From positions 1 through 39,610 of the forward strand of contig MHBM01000181.1 in the NCBI GenBank assembly GCA_001804885.1: DNA of 39,610 nucleotides, in the 5' to 3' direction. Positions 9,601 to 20,091 of the stretch are shown here, one piece after another. The notes beneath the pieces are model-generated. The model was not told the DNA's origin and ran no database searches. It saw only the letters and a list, made by a program, of their open reading frames with translations. This stretch comes from Lentisphaerae bacterium RIFOXYA12_FULL_48_11. Its GTDB lineage: Bacteria; Verrucomicrobiota; Kiritimatiellia; UBA8416; YA12-FULL-48-11. How positions within the stretch are numbered: position 1 is the stretch's first letter; each line of letters begins with the position of its first letter. The position numbers and the translations under genes are program-made.

Positions 9601-10117
9601 AGCACAGAAAGACAAGATATTTATCGATGGAGAATTTGTATTGAGAAACCTTGTTCTTGAGCCGGGCGGGTTGTTGAAATCTGTTCTGGATATCTGCAGG
9701 CTTGAGACAAAGCCAGTTACTCTTTCGAATGAAGTGTTCTCGTTTGTGTGCAGGAATGGAAGGATTGAGCCGTCTCCGCTTACCCTCGGAAACAAGGATT
9801 ACAATATCACTTTCTCAGGTTATGTGACCCTTGATGGTATGATTAAATATGTTGCCCAGGTTCCGATAACGGAGCGGATGATAGGGAAAGATGCCTTTAG
9901 ATATGTGTCGAAGCTTACAGTGAAGGTGCCGATCGAAGGTCCGATAGACAAGCCTGTTATATCCGGAGATGCCATAAAGGCTGCGCTGGCGGATCTGACA
10001 AAAGAGGCGGCGAAGGAAGCTGCCACCAAGGCAATAATGGAGGAGGGTGGTAAATTGCTGAACGATCTCTTCAATAAGAAGAAAAAATCTCCTCAAGGTA
10101 ATGCTCCGAAGAACTGA
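6611..10117 (+). CDS. AsmA-family inner-membrane-anchored envelope protein
   Basis: This 1168-aa protein has a charged N-terminus, one membrane helix at about residues 18-42, and then a very long beta-rich periplasmic region. The segment after the helix (AVDKVNSMGNGTLSIGSWSFSWFSGIFIKDLTFED) is the typical AsmA/TamB start. Repeated motifs of the form DVSGTIKVENGKASV and LDTKLKIKVQGI mark the beta-groove building units. The C-terminus (YNITFSGYVTLDGMIKYVAQVPIT, then KVPIEGPIDKPVISGDAIKAALADL) resembles the AsmA-like C-terminal domain. Family members such as TamB, YhdP and AsmA are implicated in phospholipid transport to, and homeostasis of, the outer membrane. The start is supported by TGGAGAG about 8 bases upstream. 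It stands alone, convergent with the Lon-like gene. Which AsmA subfamily it belongs to I cannot say. Confidence 0.8.
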   Translation: MTEEKKSEKNPGRQKKNILLKAAVVVFLLMVGVVTLLPSILSMDSARKFAVDKVNSMGNGTLSIGSWSFSWFSGIFIKDLTFEDRQGVSIKVEQVKTSRGIAGMIGRTIDIGTLVVSSPDFVTVVKQQQVPADPLSTGVKPDQNDQLKLVQQDKPAERTASTGKAVGPVQLPVDVSGTIKVENGKASVKVGGTNRKYDFEKINCVLGIASLNKPINIEAGLSQVGGGALRLSGSVKLMENGVLDPAKIGSDVTVEVVALDLEPLAVLASAAGNVPSVKGLLDTKLKIKVQGINKVTADGSISLSNVLLSGGPLGTDKPKIDSSRFDFSVLVDGKNVSIRSFTINLPFMAATASGELADKGLKYPVGAISFNAKLDIPKIASLLPATLKLEKGMTISKGEVSAKADIQSEGSVLSCGLDVSLADVEARSSDKIMKLSHPVLLNSRLVMTAAGFRIEKCQLSSGFANMSGRGDLNDLQITLNADLAAAIAELRKFIAMGKVFASGNVSAVARIQGISANERKATTRIMLDELNVSGLAPSPMVLESARAGLDVILKATPEGKITELGDLRMTVESTPLSGKVDIARTFPAGKFAEMSMEGVAVKVHADVKKLLTLCRGMGLVPPDTDGSGVVDAEMAGKMGKGMLSLGPVSLSAMNFVYSLNKKKFSEPAATARFVLERDATGRSLKISDLDVKFSAGSINIPSVTVLTRDGSVPEISTAGSVVLDLGRISAQASDFLQMQAGSSLSGSFAGNFNFVPAGKKQSVGLEAVITNFKVQPAKGPAVIEPVLKFVLASEVDNVAGDVAIKNIKLESSIVALSAEGSLKDIRKQKLLLLDGRQTADFKRIGELVTAFSGKEIVMEGRKESKFHIRTSLAESDWKKMLRGTDLAAGLYLSKIKAFGLQVDGLDFNATAGKGLVRTDISTKVNDGELKIGPEVNAVVDNAFLSVADGSQVLRNVKITQDMMSDMLGKVNPVLKGCVVTSGFADLVLKKCYVPLDSAQKDKIFIDGEFVLRNLVLEPGGLLKSVLDICRLETKPVTLSNEVFSFVCRNGRIEPSPLTLGNKDYNITFSGYVTLDGMIKYVAQVPITERMIGKDAFRYVSKLTVKVPIEGPIDKPVISGDAIKAALADLTKEAAKEAATKAIMEEGGKLLNDLFNKKKKSPQGNAPKN

Positions 10118-10174
10118 AGATTCAGCAGGGTAAAGAAGATGGTCTCGGAAATGTAGATTACCTATTATGAGGCA

Positions 10175-13100
10175 TTATTTAGTTTCGGCCTTCTGTGTCC
10201 AGCTAATGGCGAGTAATTCCAGTAGTCTTCTTGCCGAATAGATTTCAGGATTGTTTGCAGCAATTGCCAAAAGAATGTCTTCAGCTTTTTTCTTTGAACC
10301 CAGCATAATAAAAATCTGAGCTCTACGAAGATCATGTAACGTATCTTTTTTATGCTCAGGGTTGGTGGCATAGTTAATATAAGTTTCAATATCATTAGCA
10401 GAAATAATAATGATTCGGCATAAATGGTTTACGGGAACAAAAAAAGCATCAGCTTCATTGGCCTTGGGAATAATTACGAGTTCGACTCCGTCAGCATCCT
10501 GTGCTCCAGCTATTTTTTTTGATACCCCTCCAACCGGATAAACAGAACCATCTGACCGAATAGAACCTGTCATGGCAACATCTCTGCGAATAGGTATCTT
10601 GTTTAAGAATGAATAACCAGCCACTCCCATTGTTACGCCGGCTGAATCTCCTGCTTTACCTCCTTCTAGGTCGTGATATTCAATATGCAATCCGTTGCCA
10701 GCCATTTCGGTTGGATATTGATTGCACAGCCACTTGTATACCTCTATGGCAGAAATCCGCATGCTGATATCTTTGTAACCATAATCACCAAACGATATTG
10801 GAAATTGTTTTTCCTGGGCCGTATATTTATGCACATAGGCGCTCCAATATCCGGCATGTTTCTCGTCGTGTGCAACAGCGTTTGCGGCAACTGGTTGAAT
10901 TTTGACCGATATCGGAGATAAATCACCTTGTCCCATATAAGTGCATAACCCAACTGCCGAACCCAGCTTGCTTTCTGTATCGAGCATCAGGGGGATCTTT
11001 TTGTCGGCTACATCATTAAATGCCTGAAGAAGGCCAGTTTTGTTCTTTGTCCGGAATTCTCTGGCAATATCCGCCTGCTGATTGTCTGTTAATTTTTCAA
11101 TATAAAGAATATCCTTCATTGCTTTAACATTTCGCAGAGCTGAAAAATATCCCGCCCCGACCCTTACCATGAAGTTTGCCCTATCGATGGAAAAGGCAAA
11201 TTCAGAAATGCGGAGTCCTTCTGTTACGTTTTGTCCTGAAGCATGGCTGACATTTAGTTTGTCGATATCGGACGAAAGTGTGCGAATATAACCTCCGTAT
11301 GTAGTCTGATCTTGTTTTATTTGATCAGGCATGTCTCCTATAAATTCATCAAGTTCCTGTGCCCAATCGAGAAATCCATTTTCCTGAATCTCTTTTTGGA
11401 GATTTTGAATTTGGGTGTAATTATCAATAAGGTAGCTTAGAAGAAAATATACTTCCGAATAGAGTCTTTCAGCGCGAGCAGTTTCAAAACGTTCGCAGAT
11501 TATCTTGATGCCGCCTTTCATTTTTTTAAGATAGGACTTCAATAGCTGGAAAGCATCTTGCGCAGCAATCTCTGCTCGCTTGTAGCTTGTCTCTGCAGCA
11601 GCAGCATTAATGCCATCATTGCGACTTGAACCTTGCGGCCCTTGTAGTCCGGATTTGCTTGCCGTTTCGAATGTCCGCGCATTGGCCATGTTTTGCTTAT
11701 ATTTAGCGAGGGCATTTCTAAGCGTAGCAGACAAGGTGGATAATTCGTTTTTGTTTTCGTTCACCATTTGGAGCAGGTTTCGTAATTGTTCGCAATGAAT
11801 GCTGAACTCTGAACTCTCCAATGATGCTGTAGCCAATGCCTTCTGAGCCTGAGTAATCTGATTTCGCAATAGATACCAGCAGGCTTGAGAATATATCCAA
11901 ACTGCAGGAGTAGTTACGAAATCGACTCTATTAGAGCTTCCTGTTGCAATAGGCACTTGATTGACAACTAAACGGTACTTTGTAACAAAAGAATTGAGTG
12001 ATGTTGTGTTTGTAACGGAAGATAGCGACGAAATATCGACATAAACATCAGACATCATCTTTAATGATTCTGATTCCGGATCAATCGATAACGGCATTTG
12101 TTTCTCATCACAAATACGAATAAGCCCGTCAAAAAGATTTATTTTCGTCCCGTCAGCAAGCATCTCTTTAAGAGTCTTTAAATCAATATCGCTGTCACCT
12201 TTCTTTCCGATCATTGTATTTTCTGATAATGCCAGGTCTTTTCCTTCTTTAATTCTGGCCTCCAGTAGATTAAATGTCTTTGTAAGGGCAATGTCATACT
12301 GAGCTTTGACTTTTAATTTTACCAGATTCTTTCCTGTTCCATCGCAGTCAATACATTTGGAAGCGAAGAATCCAATTCCTTTACATGCCGAACACTTGCC
12401 TGAACCCATGCAGGAAGAACATCTAACGGTTGTTGTTTGCGGGGTAGTAGAAGGAGCTTCTCCTAAAGAGTGGCTTTTTCTGTTAGACGATCTTGCCAAA
12501 CCCTGAGGAGGTGCCTTTGTTATGGTCGTTATTCCAGAACCTCTGCATGCCTTGCATTTCGTTCCACCTGAGCAGACCTTGCAGTTTTCTCGTATTTCTC
12601 CCTTTGTTGCACATTTGGGGCAAAAATCATAGAAATTACCTTTATTAACCATTCTCGAGAATTCGGTATCAGCATAGTTTGATTGTATGTGTTCGCAACA
12701 TGCTATGCCGCTCTGTTCATTTCCTTTCCCGAGTTGTCCCAAAGCAAATACTGTCATCATTCCGCACTTGATGTTCCTATTATCAGTGGTATCGGTCAGA
12801 TTCTTAATGTTTACGGACAATTCCTGCAAAGCCGCGTAATCGCCGGGTTTGCTTCTCAATGTCTCCAGGATCTGAATGATGTTTTTTGCTACATTGGGTT
12901 CTGTGGTTTCAAATAAACCTTTGATTTTATTTATAACTGCAGAAATATCCACATACTGAACTGCAGCCAACCCCATTCCTGAAATGATAACAAGGACTGA
13001 TATCATCTTAAGAACAGAGAAAAGTTTGACGGAAATTGTTTTTCGCCTAGATTTGGGCATAAAATAACGAACTAAAACTGAATTATTTGGCTCATCAGGC

Positions 13101-13702
13101 GGAGATTCCTCCTGTTTAAAGGATAATTTTCTTTTTTCTTGTGGTAGTGTGAATTTTTGTCCAGTCCGCAGATCAAGACCACACGTAAGACAAATCACAG
13201 CATTTGGAGCCATTGCAGTATGGCAACCCGGACAGCTTGGTTGATCGGGCCATTCGGGAGGAGTTATCGCGACGTCAGTTTGAGTCTCAATTCTGGGTGT
13301 GTGTGAATTCTTTGAAAACAGTGGAATTGCTTTATTACATTGAGGGCAGTCTATAATTTTGCCTTCCATCTCCTTGTAATAATTTATTTCTAATTCTAGT
13401 TCTACCGAACAGGAGGGACAAGTGATGCTGATCGTTTTCTGTTTCAAGGGTGGTATAAATTGCCTTCCATTTGAAGGGATTGTAAAACCTTGTTCACAGG
13501 AGGGACAATCAAACGTTTCGCCAACCATGTTTTTCAGAGAAGAAAGTTCAGCGCTACATGAAGTGCAATTAAATGTAAAATCAGGTTCAGGGAGCGTAAC
13601 TTTGTAATGACAGGTTGGGCAGTCGAAGACTCTACCGATAGCTGTATCTCCGGCACAAAGGTTTTTTGAACAAGTAGGGCACTTAAAGATGACTTCACTC
13701 AT
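10175..13702 (-). CDS. Zinc-ribbon / transmembrane / DnaJ-finger / Lon-type protease chimera
   Basis: This 1175-aa protein has an unusual domain order. Four CxxC zinc ribbons pair as C8/C11-C28/C31, C46/C49-C66/C69, C95/C98-C119/C122 and C157/C160-C171/C174. A basic stretch (PKSRRK) precedes a membrane helix at about 227-248. A DnaJ-like cysteine-rich segment with CxxCxGxG repeats spans about 361-456, followed by a long helical region. The C-terminus is a Lon (S16) protease domain: GDSAG gives S1020, AMTGSI and GGVSKK follow, and K1063 completes the Ser-Lys dyad. The 43-residue spacing equals that of E. coli Lon (S679/K722). No Walker A motif or AAA+ domain is visible. Positive-inside logic would put the protease outside the cytoplasm. 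The gene is clearly AT-richer than its neighbours. Role unknown; quality control or regulated proteolysis is a guess. Confidence 0.8.
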   Translation of the reverse strand: MSEVIFKCPTCSKNLCAGDTAIGRVFDCPTCHYKVTLPEPDFTFNCTSCSAELSSLKNMVGETFDCPSCEQGFTIPSNGRQFIPPLKQKTISITCPSCSVELELEINYYKEMEGKIIDCPQCNKAIPLFSKNSHTPRIETQTDVAITPPEWPDQPSCPGCHTAMAPNAVICLTCGLDLRTGQKFTLPQEKRKLSFKQEESPPDEPNNSVLVRYFMPKSRRKTISVKLFSVLKMISVLVIISGMGLAAVQYVDISAVINKIKGLFETTEPNVAKNIIQILETLRSKPGDYAALQELSVNIKNLTDTTDNRNIKCGMMTVFALGQLGKGNEQSGIACCEHIQSNYADTEFSRMVNKGNFYDFCPKCATKGEIRENCKVCSGGTKCKACRGSGITTITKAPPQGLARSSNRKSHSLGEAPSTTPQTTTVRCSSCMGSGKCSACKGIGFFASKCIDCDGTGKNLVKLKVKAQYDIALTKTFNLLEARIKEGKDLALSENTMIGKKGDSDIDLKTLKEMLADGTKINLFDGLIRICDEKQMPLSIDPESESLKMMSDVYVDISSLSSVTNTTSLNSFVTKYRLVVNQVPIATGSSNRVDFVTTPAVWIYSQACWYLLRNQITQAQKALATASLESSEFSIHCEQLRNLLQMVNENKNELSTLSATLRNALAKYKQNMANARTFETASKSGLQGPQGSSRNDGINAAAAETSYKRAEIAAQDAFQLLKSYLKKMKGGIKIICERFETARAERLYSEVYFLLSYLIDNYTQIQNLQKEIQENGFLDWAQELDEFIGDMPDQIKQDQTTYGGYIRTLSSDIDKLNVSHASGQNVTEGLRISEFAFSIDRANFMVRVGAGYFSALRNVKAMKDILYIEKLTDNQQADIAREFRTKNKTGLLQAFNDVADKKIPLMLDTESKLGSAVGLCTYMGQGDLSPISVKIQPVAANAVAHDEKHAGYWSAYVHKYTAQEKQFPISFGDYGYKDISMRISAIEVYKWLCNQYPTEMAGNGLHIEYHDLEGGKAGDSAGVTMGVAGYSFLNKIPIRRDVAMTGSIRSDGSVYPVGGVSKKIAGAQDADGVELVIIPKANEADAFFVPVNHLCRIIIISANDIETYINYATNPEHKKDTLHDLRRAQIFIMLGSKKKAEDILLAIAANNPEIYSARRLLELLAISWTQKAETK

Positions 13703-13867
13703 GTTAGATTTCCCAGTACCTATAAATTTGAAGCTCCACTACGCTTTGACGGACTACGACCTTGTTTTTTAACTAACAGGAAAAATGTGTAGTTTCAAGC
13801 ATTATCAGGGATTGTTGATACGCGAATTGGCTAACAGGTGGAACGCTAGAAATGTTTGATATTTAAA

Positions 13868-13943
13868 TGGAGCCGGTTTTCGGACTCGAACCGAAGACCT
13901 GCTGATTACAAATCAGCTGCTCTACCAACTGAGCTAAACCGGC
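13868..13943 (-). tRNA. tRNA-Thr (anticodon UGU)
   Basis: Read on the minus strand, the acceptor arm GCCGGTT (13937-13943) pairs perfectly with AACCGGC (13872-13878). The D-arm is GCTC/GAGC, and the anticodon stem GCTGA/TCAGC encloses loop TTTGTAA, so the anticodon is TGT. The T-arm TTCGG/CCGAA carries a TTCGAGT loop. The discriminator is T and the terminal CCA is encoded at 13868-13870. It lies just downstream of atpC on the same strand but has its own promoter. Confidence 0.96.
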
Positions 13944-13969
13944 ACACAGAAGAAAACAAAAACGGGCAG

Positions 13970-13999
13970 ATTATGAGCAAAGCGCTGTTCAGAAGTCAA
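13970..13999 (-). promoter_or_regulatory. Promoter of the tRNA-Thr gene
   Basis: TTGACT (13994-13999) and CATAAT (13970-13975) on the minus strand match the consensus at 5/6 each, with an 18-base spacer. The predicted start near 13963 leaves a leader of about 20 bases before the mature tRNA. Confidence 0.65.
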
Positions 14000-14021
14000 G
14001 CGGCGTTCCTGAGATATGAAT

Positions 14022-14344
14022 TTAGTGTCCGGTTGGGGTGGGGGATTCCAGTTCTTCCAGTTCGATGTCGGCTTCGTCGGGGCCTTCGACTTTCTTGACT
14101 ATATCGGCCAGAATGATGGTTCCTTCGCTTTTAATTTCGGCAACGCCGCCGCTTATGACGTAGTATTGGCTGTTTCCTTCGGTGTCGATTTTCAGAACAC
14201 CTTTACCGATGCCGGAGATCATTGGTGCATGGCTTGGCAGGACGCCGAAATAACCGTTAATGCCGGGTGCAGAGAACGATTCGATGTCACCCTCGAAAAA
14301 CGTTCCCTGCGGTGTCATTATTTTCAGATTCAGACTCATTGCCA

Positions 14345-14345
<1 letters not shown>
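14022..14345 (-). CDS. atpC: ATP synthase F1 epsilon subunit, short form
   Basis: This is the central-stalk subunit that links the gamma shaft to the c-ring. The 107 residues cover the N-terminal beta-sandwich domain (LNLKIMTPQGTFFEGDIESF, then GYFGVLPSHAPMI, YVISGGVAEI). After about residue 85 only a short acidic tail remains (EGPDEADIELEELESPTP). The C-terminal helical hairpin of E. coli epsilon (139 aa), which inhibits ATP hydrolysis, is therefore missing; some other phyla also have short epsilons. Two in-frame ATGs exist, at 14345 and 14339. The first overlaps the atpD stop by one base (TAATG), so translation is probably coupled. It is the last gene of the operon. Confidence 0.93.
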
Positions 14346-16679
<2,334 letters not shown>

Positions 16680-16700
16680 TAGTGTTGCCGGTTCTGCGTT

Positions 16701-18221
16701 TTACTGTTTGTTGTGTTTCTTGCCGGTAAGCTGTTCGAGAACACGGTCCAGGGCGGCCTTGACCTCATCTGTCATTGTCTTCTTCGCGTTAACCAGCTTG
16801 ATGTATTCCTGTGGTTCCACATCCAGCGCCTCGTAGAGCTTCTGCTCGAAGTCCCTGACTCGGTCAATTGGCAAGTCGTCCAGGTATCCGTTTGTGCCGG
16901 CGTACATTATTGCAATCTGTTTTGCCACTGGCAGTGTTTCGTGGACACCCTGTTTCATGATCTGCATGAGGCGGTGGCCGCGTTCCAGCTGTCGCTTTGT
17001 TGCGGCGTCAAGATCTGAGGCAAACTGGGCGAAACCGGCCAGTTCGCGGTACTGGGCCAGCTCAAGCCTGAGAGAGCCTGCGGTCTGTTTCATTGCCTTC
17101 ACCTGGGCGTCTCCGCCGACTCGGGAGACCGATATGCCGGGGTTGATAGCCGGCCGCTGTCCTGAGGTGAAAGTATCGGCTTCCAGGAAGATCTGGCCGT
17201 CGGTGATGGAAATAACATTTGTCGGAATATAGGCAGAAACGTCGTTAGCCTGAGTTTCGACAATCGGGAGCGCTGTAAGGCTTCCGCCGCCATTTTCCGG
17301 GCTCATTTTTGCGGCGCGCTCAAGCAATCTACTGTGTAGATAGAATATGTCGCCGGGGAACGCCTCGCGTCCCGGTGGCCTGCGGAGGAGCAGGGAGAGC
17401 TGACGGTAAGCCTGTGCCTGCTTGGTCAGGTCATCGTAAATGATCAGCGCATGTTTGCCTGTCTCCCTGTAATACTCGGCCATAGTGCAGCCGGAGTACG
17501 GGGCCAGGTATTGCATCGGTGCCGGATCCGATGCAGTTGCCGCCACGATGGTGGTGTACTCCATGGCGCCGAATTTCTTAAGTGTTTCGTAGACCTGCAC
17601 CACGGTGGAACGCTTCTGGCCGATGGCGACGTAAAAGCACATGACGTTTTCGCCGCGCTGGTTGATGATGGTATCGATGGCGATGGTTGTCTTGCCGGTT
17701 TTACGGTCGCCAATGATAAGTTCACGCTGACCGCGCCCGATAGGGGTGAGGGCATCGATCATTTTTATGCCGGTCTGAAGGGGTTCGCGGACATCGGCGC
17801 GATCAATGATGCCGGGCGCCTTGACTTCGATCTTGCGGGATTCTGATGTGGAAATAGGAGATCCGCCGTCAATGGCATTACCAAGTGCATCAACAATACG
17901 GCCCCGGACTGCATCGCCCACCGAGATTGATGCGATTCGGCCGGTTCTTTTTACTTCGTCGCCTTCCTTGACGTGAAAATCTTCGCCGAAAATAGCGATA
18001 CCGACGTTGTCGTCCTCGAGGTTGAGCACCATTCCGGCGATATCGCCCGGGAAGGTTACGAGTTCACCGGCCATAACGCCCGCCAGTCCGTATACGTGGG
18101 CGATACCATCACCTACGCTCAGCACCACTCCGACTTCGGCTGTGTCGACCTGCTGTTTGAAATCCGATAACTGTTTCTTCAGTATCGAAGATATTTCCGA
18201 TGGTTTTAGATCAATAGCCAT
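16701..18221 (-). CDS. atpA: ATP synthase F1 alpha subunit
   Basis: This non-catalytic nucleotide-binding subunit of F1 is 506 aa, the normal length. The P-loop is GDRKTGKT at residues 171-178. Further family blocks are [63 protein letters not shown], and [36 protein letters not shown], followed by the arginine-finger region [19 protein letters not shown]. The gene lies between atpH and atpG with short spacers. Composition is richer in G+C than the giant gene downstream, consistent with a core gene. Confidence 0.97.
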   Translation of the reverse strand: MAIDLKPSEISSILKKQLSDFKQQVDTAEVGVVLSVGDGIAHVYGLAGVMAGELVTFPGDIAGMVLNLEDDNVGIAIFGEDFHVKEGDEVKRTGRIASISVGDAVRGRIVDALGNAIDGGSPISTSESRKIEVKAPGIIDRADVREPLQTGIKMIDALTPIGRGQRELIIGDRKTGKTTIAIDTIINQRGENVMCFYVAIGQKRSTVVQVYETLKKFGAMEYTTIVAATASDPAPMQYLAPYSGCTMAEYYRETGKHALIIYDDLTKQAQAYRQLSLLLRRPPGREAFPGDIFYLHSRLLERAAKMSPENGGGSLTALPIVETQANDVSAYIPTNVISITDGQIFLEADTFTSGQRPAINPGISVSRVGGDAQVKAMKQTAGSLRLELAQYRELAGFAQFASDLDAATKRQLERGHRLMQIMKQGVHETLPVAKQIAIMYAGTNGYLDDLPIDRVRDFEQKLYEALDVEPQEYIKLVNAKKTMTDEVKAALDRVLEQLTGKKHNKQ

Positions 18222-18240
18222 GTGTTTCTCCTGACGCAGA

Positions 18241-18783
18241 TTAAACGCTGATCATTTTTTCTCTTAGAGTGTGTATTTGGGCCGCAACGCTTGCGTCGTA
18301 AACAACGTCGCCAAGCCTCAGTTTAAATCCGCCTAAAAGCGATGGGTCAATGACTGTGGATAAAACAAGTCGTCCTTCTGTTTTTGTCTGGGCATAGGTT
18401 GTTATCGTCTGGATGTCCTGCGACTCAAACATTATCGGGGAAGTGATCTGGCCTTTTATGATGCCCTGCATCTGGTCATGCATATTTGCGAATGATACGC
18501 AGATGTTGTCCAGTATTCCGCACCGTTTCTTCTCTTCAAGGAGCCTGATGAAGCGGAATGTGAGTTCGTTGATCCTGCTGGAAAAGATTTCGGCAAGGGT
18601 CTTTGTTCTGGCTGATGCCGGCAGCATGTAATCACGCATGAACTTAACAAGATCAGGTGCATCGTGCATAAGTTTCAATATGGCCTCGAGATCGCCGCGG
18701 ATGCTGTCAAGTTCTCCTGACTTGAGGGCAAGGTCAAAAAGTGCTTTTGCGTATCGTTTTGCCGCTTTTGAGTGAACTACCAC
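18241..18783 (-). CDS. atpH: ATP synthase delta subunit (OSCP-like)
   Basis: This 180-aa peripheral-stalk cap joins subunit b to the top of F1. The N-terminal helical domain begins [22 protein letters not shown], the classic start of the family. The C-terminal part includes the [32 protein letters not shown] block, with the conserved GG-KLRxGD(x)VxDxSV pattern. Length is standard. Only three bases separate it from the atpF stop, implying coupled translation, and it is followed by atpA. Confidence 0.94.
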   Translation of the reverse strand: MVVHSKAAKRYAKALFDLALKSGELDSIRGDLEAILKLMHDAPDLVKFMRDYMLPASARTKTLAEIFSSRINELTFRFIRLLEEKKRCGILDNICVSFANMHDQMQGIIKGQITSPIMFESQDIQTITTYAQTKTEGRLVLSTVIDPSLLGGFKLRLGDVVYDASVAAQIHTLREKMISV

Positions 18784-18786
18784 GAA

Positions 18787-19341
18787 TTACATCTCCTTAA
18801 CCATTTTCTGAACGATAGCCCGGTTTTTGCTGCTGTCCATGTTGTCGCCTATGACCTTGGTTGCCATGGCGATTGCCAGTTCAGCGCTTTCCCGGCGGAG
18901 TTCTGCGCGAGCTCTTTCGGTTGCGCTGGATATTTCTTTCTTGGCGTTTTCGATCAGCTCCCTTGCTTCCTGACCGGCCTTTGCCTGGATGGTATCTGCT
19001 GTGTGTCGCGCGGTTGTGCGGGCATCATCCAGGATTTTCTGTGCTTCAGTCTGTGAATCTTTCAGTAGCTGCTGCTGTTTAGATTCGAGGGCCGCGGTTT
19101 CTGCACGTGCCTTTTCGGCGTCGGCCAGCGCCTTGCGGATTGATTCTTCCCGCATTTCGAGGGCCTTTAGGATTGGTTTCCAAGCCACCTTGTACAGGAT
19201 CACTGTCATAAGGATGAAGGTGACCCATGTTAGTCCAACCATCGCTGGCGAGACGTCCATCAGGGACCCACCGCCGGATGAACCATGGCCGCCTGCTGCA
19301 GGAACCTCGATTGATTGAGAATGGGAGTTATGTTCTGACAT
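18787..19341 (-). CDS. atpF: ATP synthase Fo b subunit
   Basis: This 184-aa peripheral-stalk subunit has a polar N-terminal extension rich in Gly, Ser and His (about residues 1-28), then one membrane helix at about 34-54 (MVGLTWVTFILMTVILYKVAWKPI). A long Ala/Glu/Lys/Arg-rich right-handed coiled coil runs to the end (RKALADAEKARAETAALESK and onward). The conserved WKPILKALEMREESI boundary is typical. The N-terminal extension is longer than in E. coli b (156 aa). Only one b-type gene is present, so the stalk is presumably a homodimer. Start ATG 19341 follows a GGCGGAT run. Confidence 0.93.
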   Translation of the reverse strand: MSEHNSHSQSIEVPAAGGHGSSGGGSLMDVSPAMVGLTWVTFILMTVILYKVAWKPILKALEMREESIRKALADAEKARAETAALESKQQQLLKDSQTEAQKILDDARTTARHTADTIQAKAGQEARELIENAKKEISSATERARAELRRESAELAIAMATKVIGDNMDSSKNRAIVQKMVKEM

Positions 19342-19377
19342 GTTTTATCCGCCTGGTAAACAGTTGGAATGAACTGT

Positions 19378-19584
19378 TTATTTCGAGATAATACAGATAA
19401 CGGCGCAGAACAGGGCGATACCTTCGATCAGCGCTGCCGCGATAAGCATGTTTACCTGTATTTTTGCGGCGAATTCAGGCTGGCGGGCGATACCCTCCAT
19501 TGCCGATGCCGCGAGTTTGCCTATGCCAAGTCCGGCTCCGATTGCTGTGAGTCCGGCTCCGATTGCTGCAAGTGAACCAGTCAT
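19378..19584 (-). CDS. atpE: ATP synthase Fo c subunit
   Basis: This 68-aa proteolipid forms the rotor ring. Two helices are joined by the polar loop EGIARQPE (residues 30-37). The ion-carrying carboxylate is E54 in ALIEGIALF. Helix 1 has a GxGxGxG run (G16, G18, G20, G22) ending in KLAAS. The glutamine of sodium-binding c subunits is replaced (I21), and the ESxxxY pattern is absent, so proton coupling is more likely; that is inference from family rules. The start is fixed at 19584 by AAAGGA about 8 bases upstream; an in-frame extension to 19632 would add unlikely polar residues. This is the first gene of the operon; no a-subunit gene precedes it. Confidence 0.94.
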   Translation of the reverse strand: MTGSLAAIGAGLTAIGAGLGIGKLAASAMEGIARQPEFAAKIQVNMLIAAALIEGIALFCAVICIISK

Positions 19585-19658
19585 GTGTTTGTTCCTTTCG
19601 CTGTTCCCACTCAAGTTGCTTGTTTTTAACAAATAACGATTAATCTTTCGTACGGAAA

Positions 19659-19685
19659 ATTATCATAACCATTTGTATAGGGCAA
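19659..19685 (-). promoter_or_regulatory. Possible promoter of the ATP synthase operon
   Basis: On the minus strand TTGCCC (19680-19685), a short 15-base spacer and GATAAT (19659-19664) lie about 75 bases before atpE, the only place upstream where a promoter for the whole operon can sit. The spacer is below the 17-base optimum, so this assignment is weak. Confidence 0.35.
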
Positions 19686-19753
19686 CTTAGTTCTAACAGG
19701 TAAATAAAGTAGGAAATCTAGTCCAGACGTCACCGTTGCGGGGTAGACTCGGA

Positions 19754-19781
19754 TTGACAATTGCCTGTATTTTGCTAGAGT
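19754..19781 (+). promoter_or_regulatory. Promoter of the Pur-alpha-like gene
   Basis: A perfect TTGACA (19754-19759), a 16-base spacer and TAGAGT (19776-19781, 4/6) predict transcription starting near 19788. This lies after the GTG at 19780 and ATG at 19786, so those two in-frame codons are unlikely starts. Confidence 0.6.
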
Positions 19782-19806
19782 GAAAATGGTTGGCAGATTG
19801 CAATGC

Positions 19807-20085
19807 ATGTCAGCTGCAGATCTTAATCCAGTAACTGGGGGTATAACCGTGGATAAAGAGTTACTAAACGAGCAGGTGCAGGTTGAGCGGAAACTTTTTT
19901 CCTTTGATCTGAAGGAAAATCCAAGGGGCAGGTTCCTGAAAGTTACAGAAGATGTTGGGGGGAGAAGGGATGCAATTATTATTCCTGCCACGGGATTAAC
20001 CCAGATTCGCGATATTATTGATCGTGCAATAACTGCTGATAAAAATGCCGGCCCATGTGACGCCAAGGCTCCGGGTCAGGAGTAA
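19807..20085 (+). CDS. Pur-alpha-like single-stranded nucleic-acid-binding protein (DUF3276/PUR family)
   Basis: This protein of about 92 aa holds one PUR repeat. The diagnostic run KLFSFDLKENPRGRFLKV is followed by GGRRDAIIIPATGLTQIRDII, matching the beta-sheet-plus-helix PUR fold of the Borrelia BpuR and Bacteroidetes proteins. Such proteins dimerise and bind single-stranded DNA and RNA; several act as post-transcriptional or DNA-binding regulators. Start choice: the promoter ending at 19781 excludes the first codons. ATG 19807 is taken, but GTG 19849, preceded by GGGGG at a good distance, is equally plausible and leaves the domain intact. The gene is divergent from the ATP synthase operon. 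A Shine-Dalgarno for the next gene overlaps its stop. Confidence 0.8.
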   Translation: MSAADLNPVTGGITVDKELLNEQVQVERKLFSFDLKENPRGRFLKVTEDVGGRRDAIIIPATGLTQIRDIIDRAITADKNAGPCDAKAPGQE

Positions 20086-20091
20086 CGGCCA

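Noticed and set aside
10118-10174. Right-hand attachment site matching the tRNA-Thr 3' end
   Set aside because: I compared this gap with the tRNA 3' sequence at 13868-13892 and saw no repeat.
19378-19584. Sodium-type c ring
   Set aside because: The helix-1 glutamine and the ESxxxY sodium-ligand pattern are absent, so a proton-coupled ring is the better reading.
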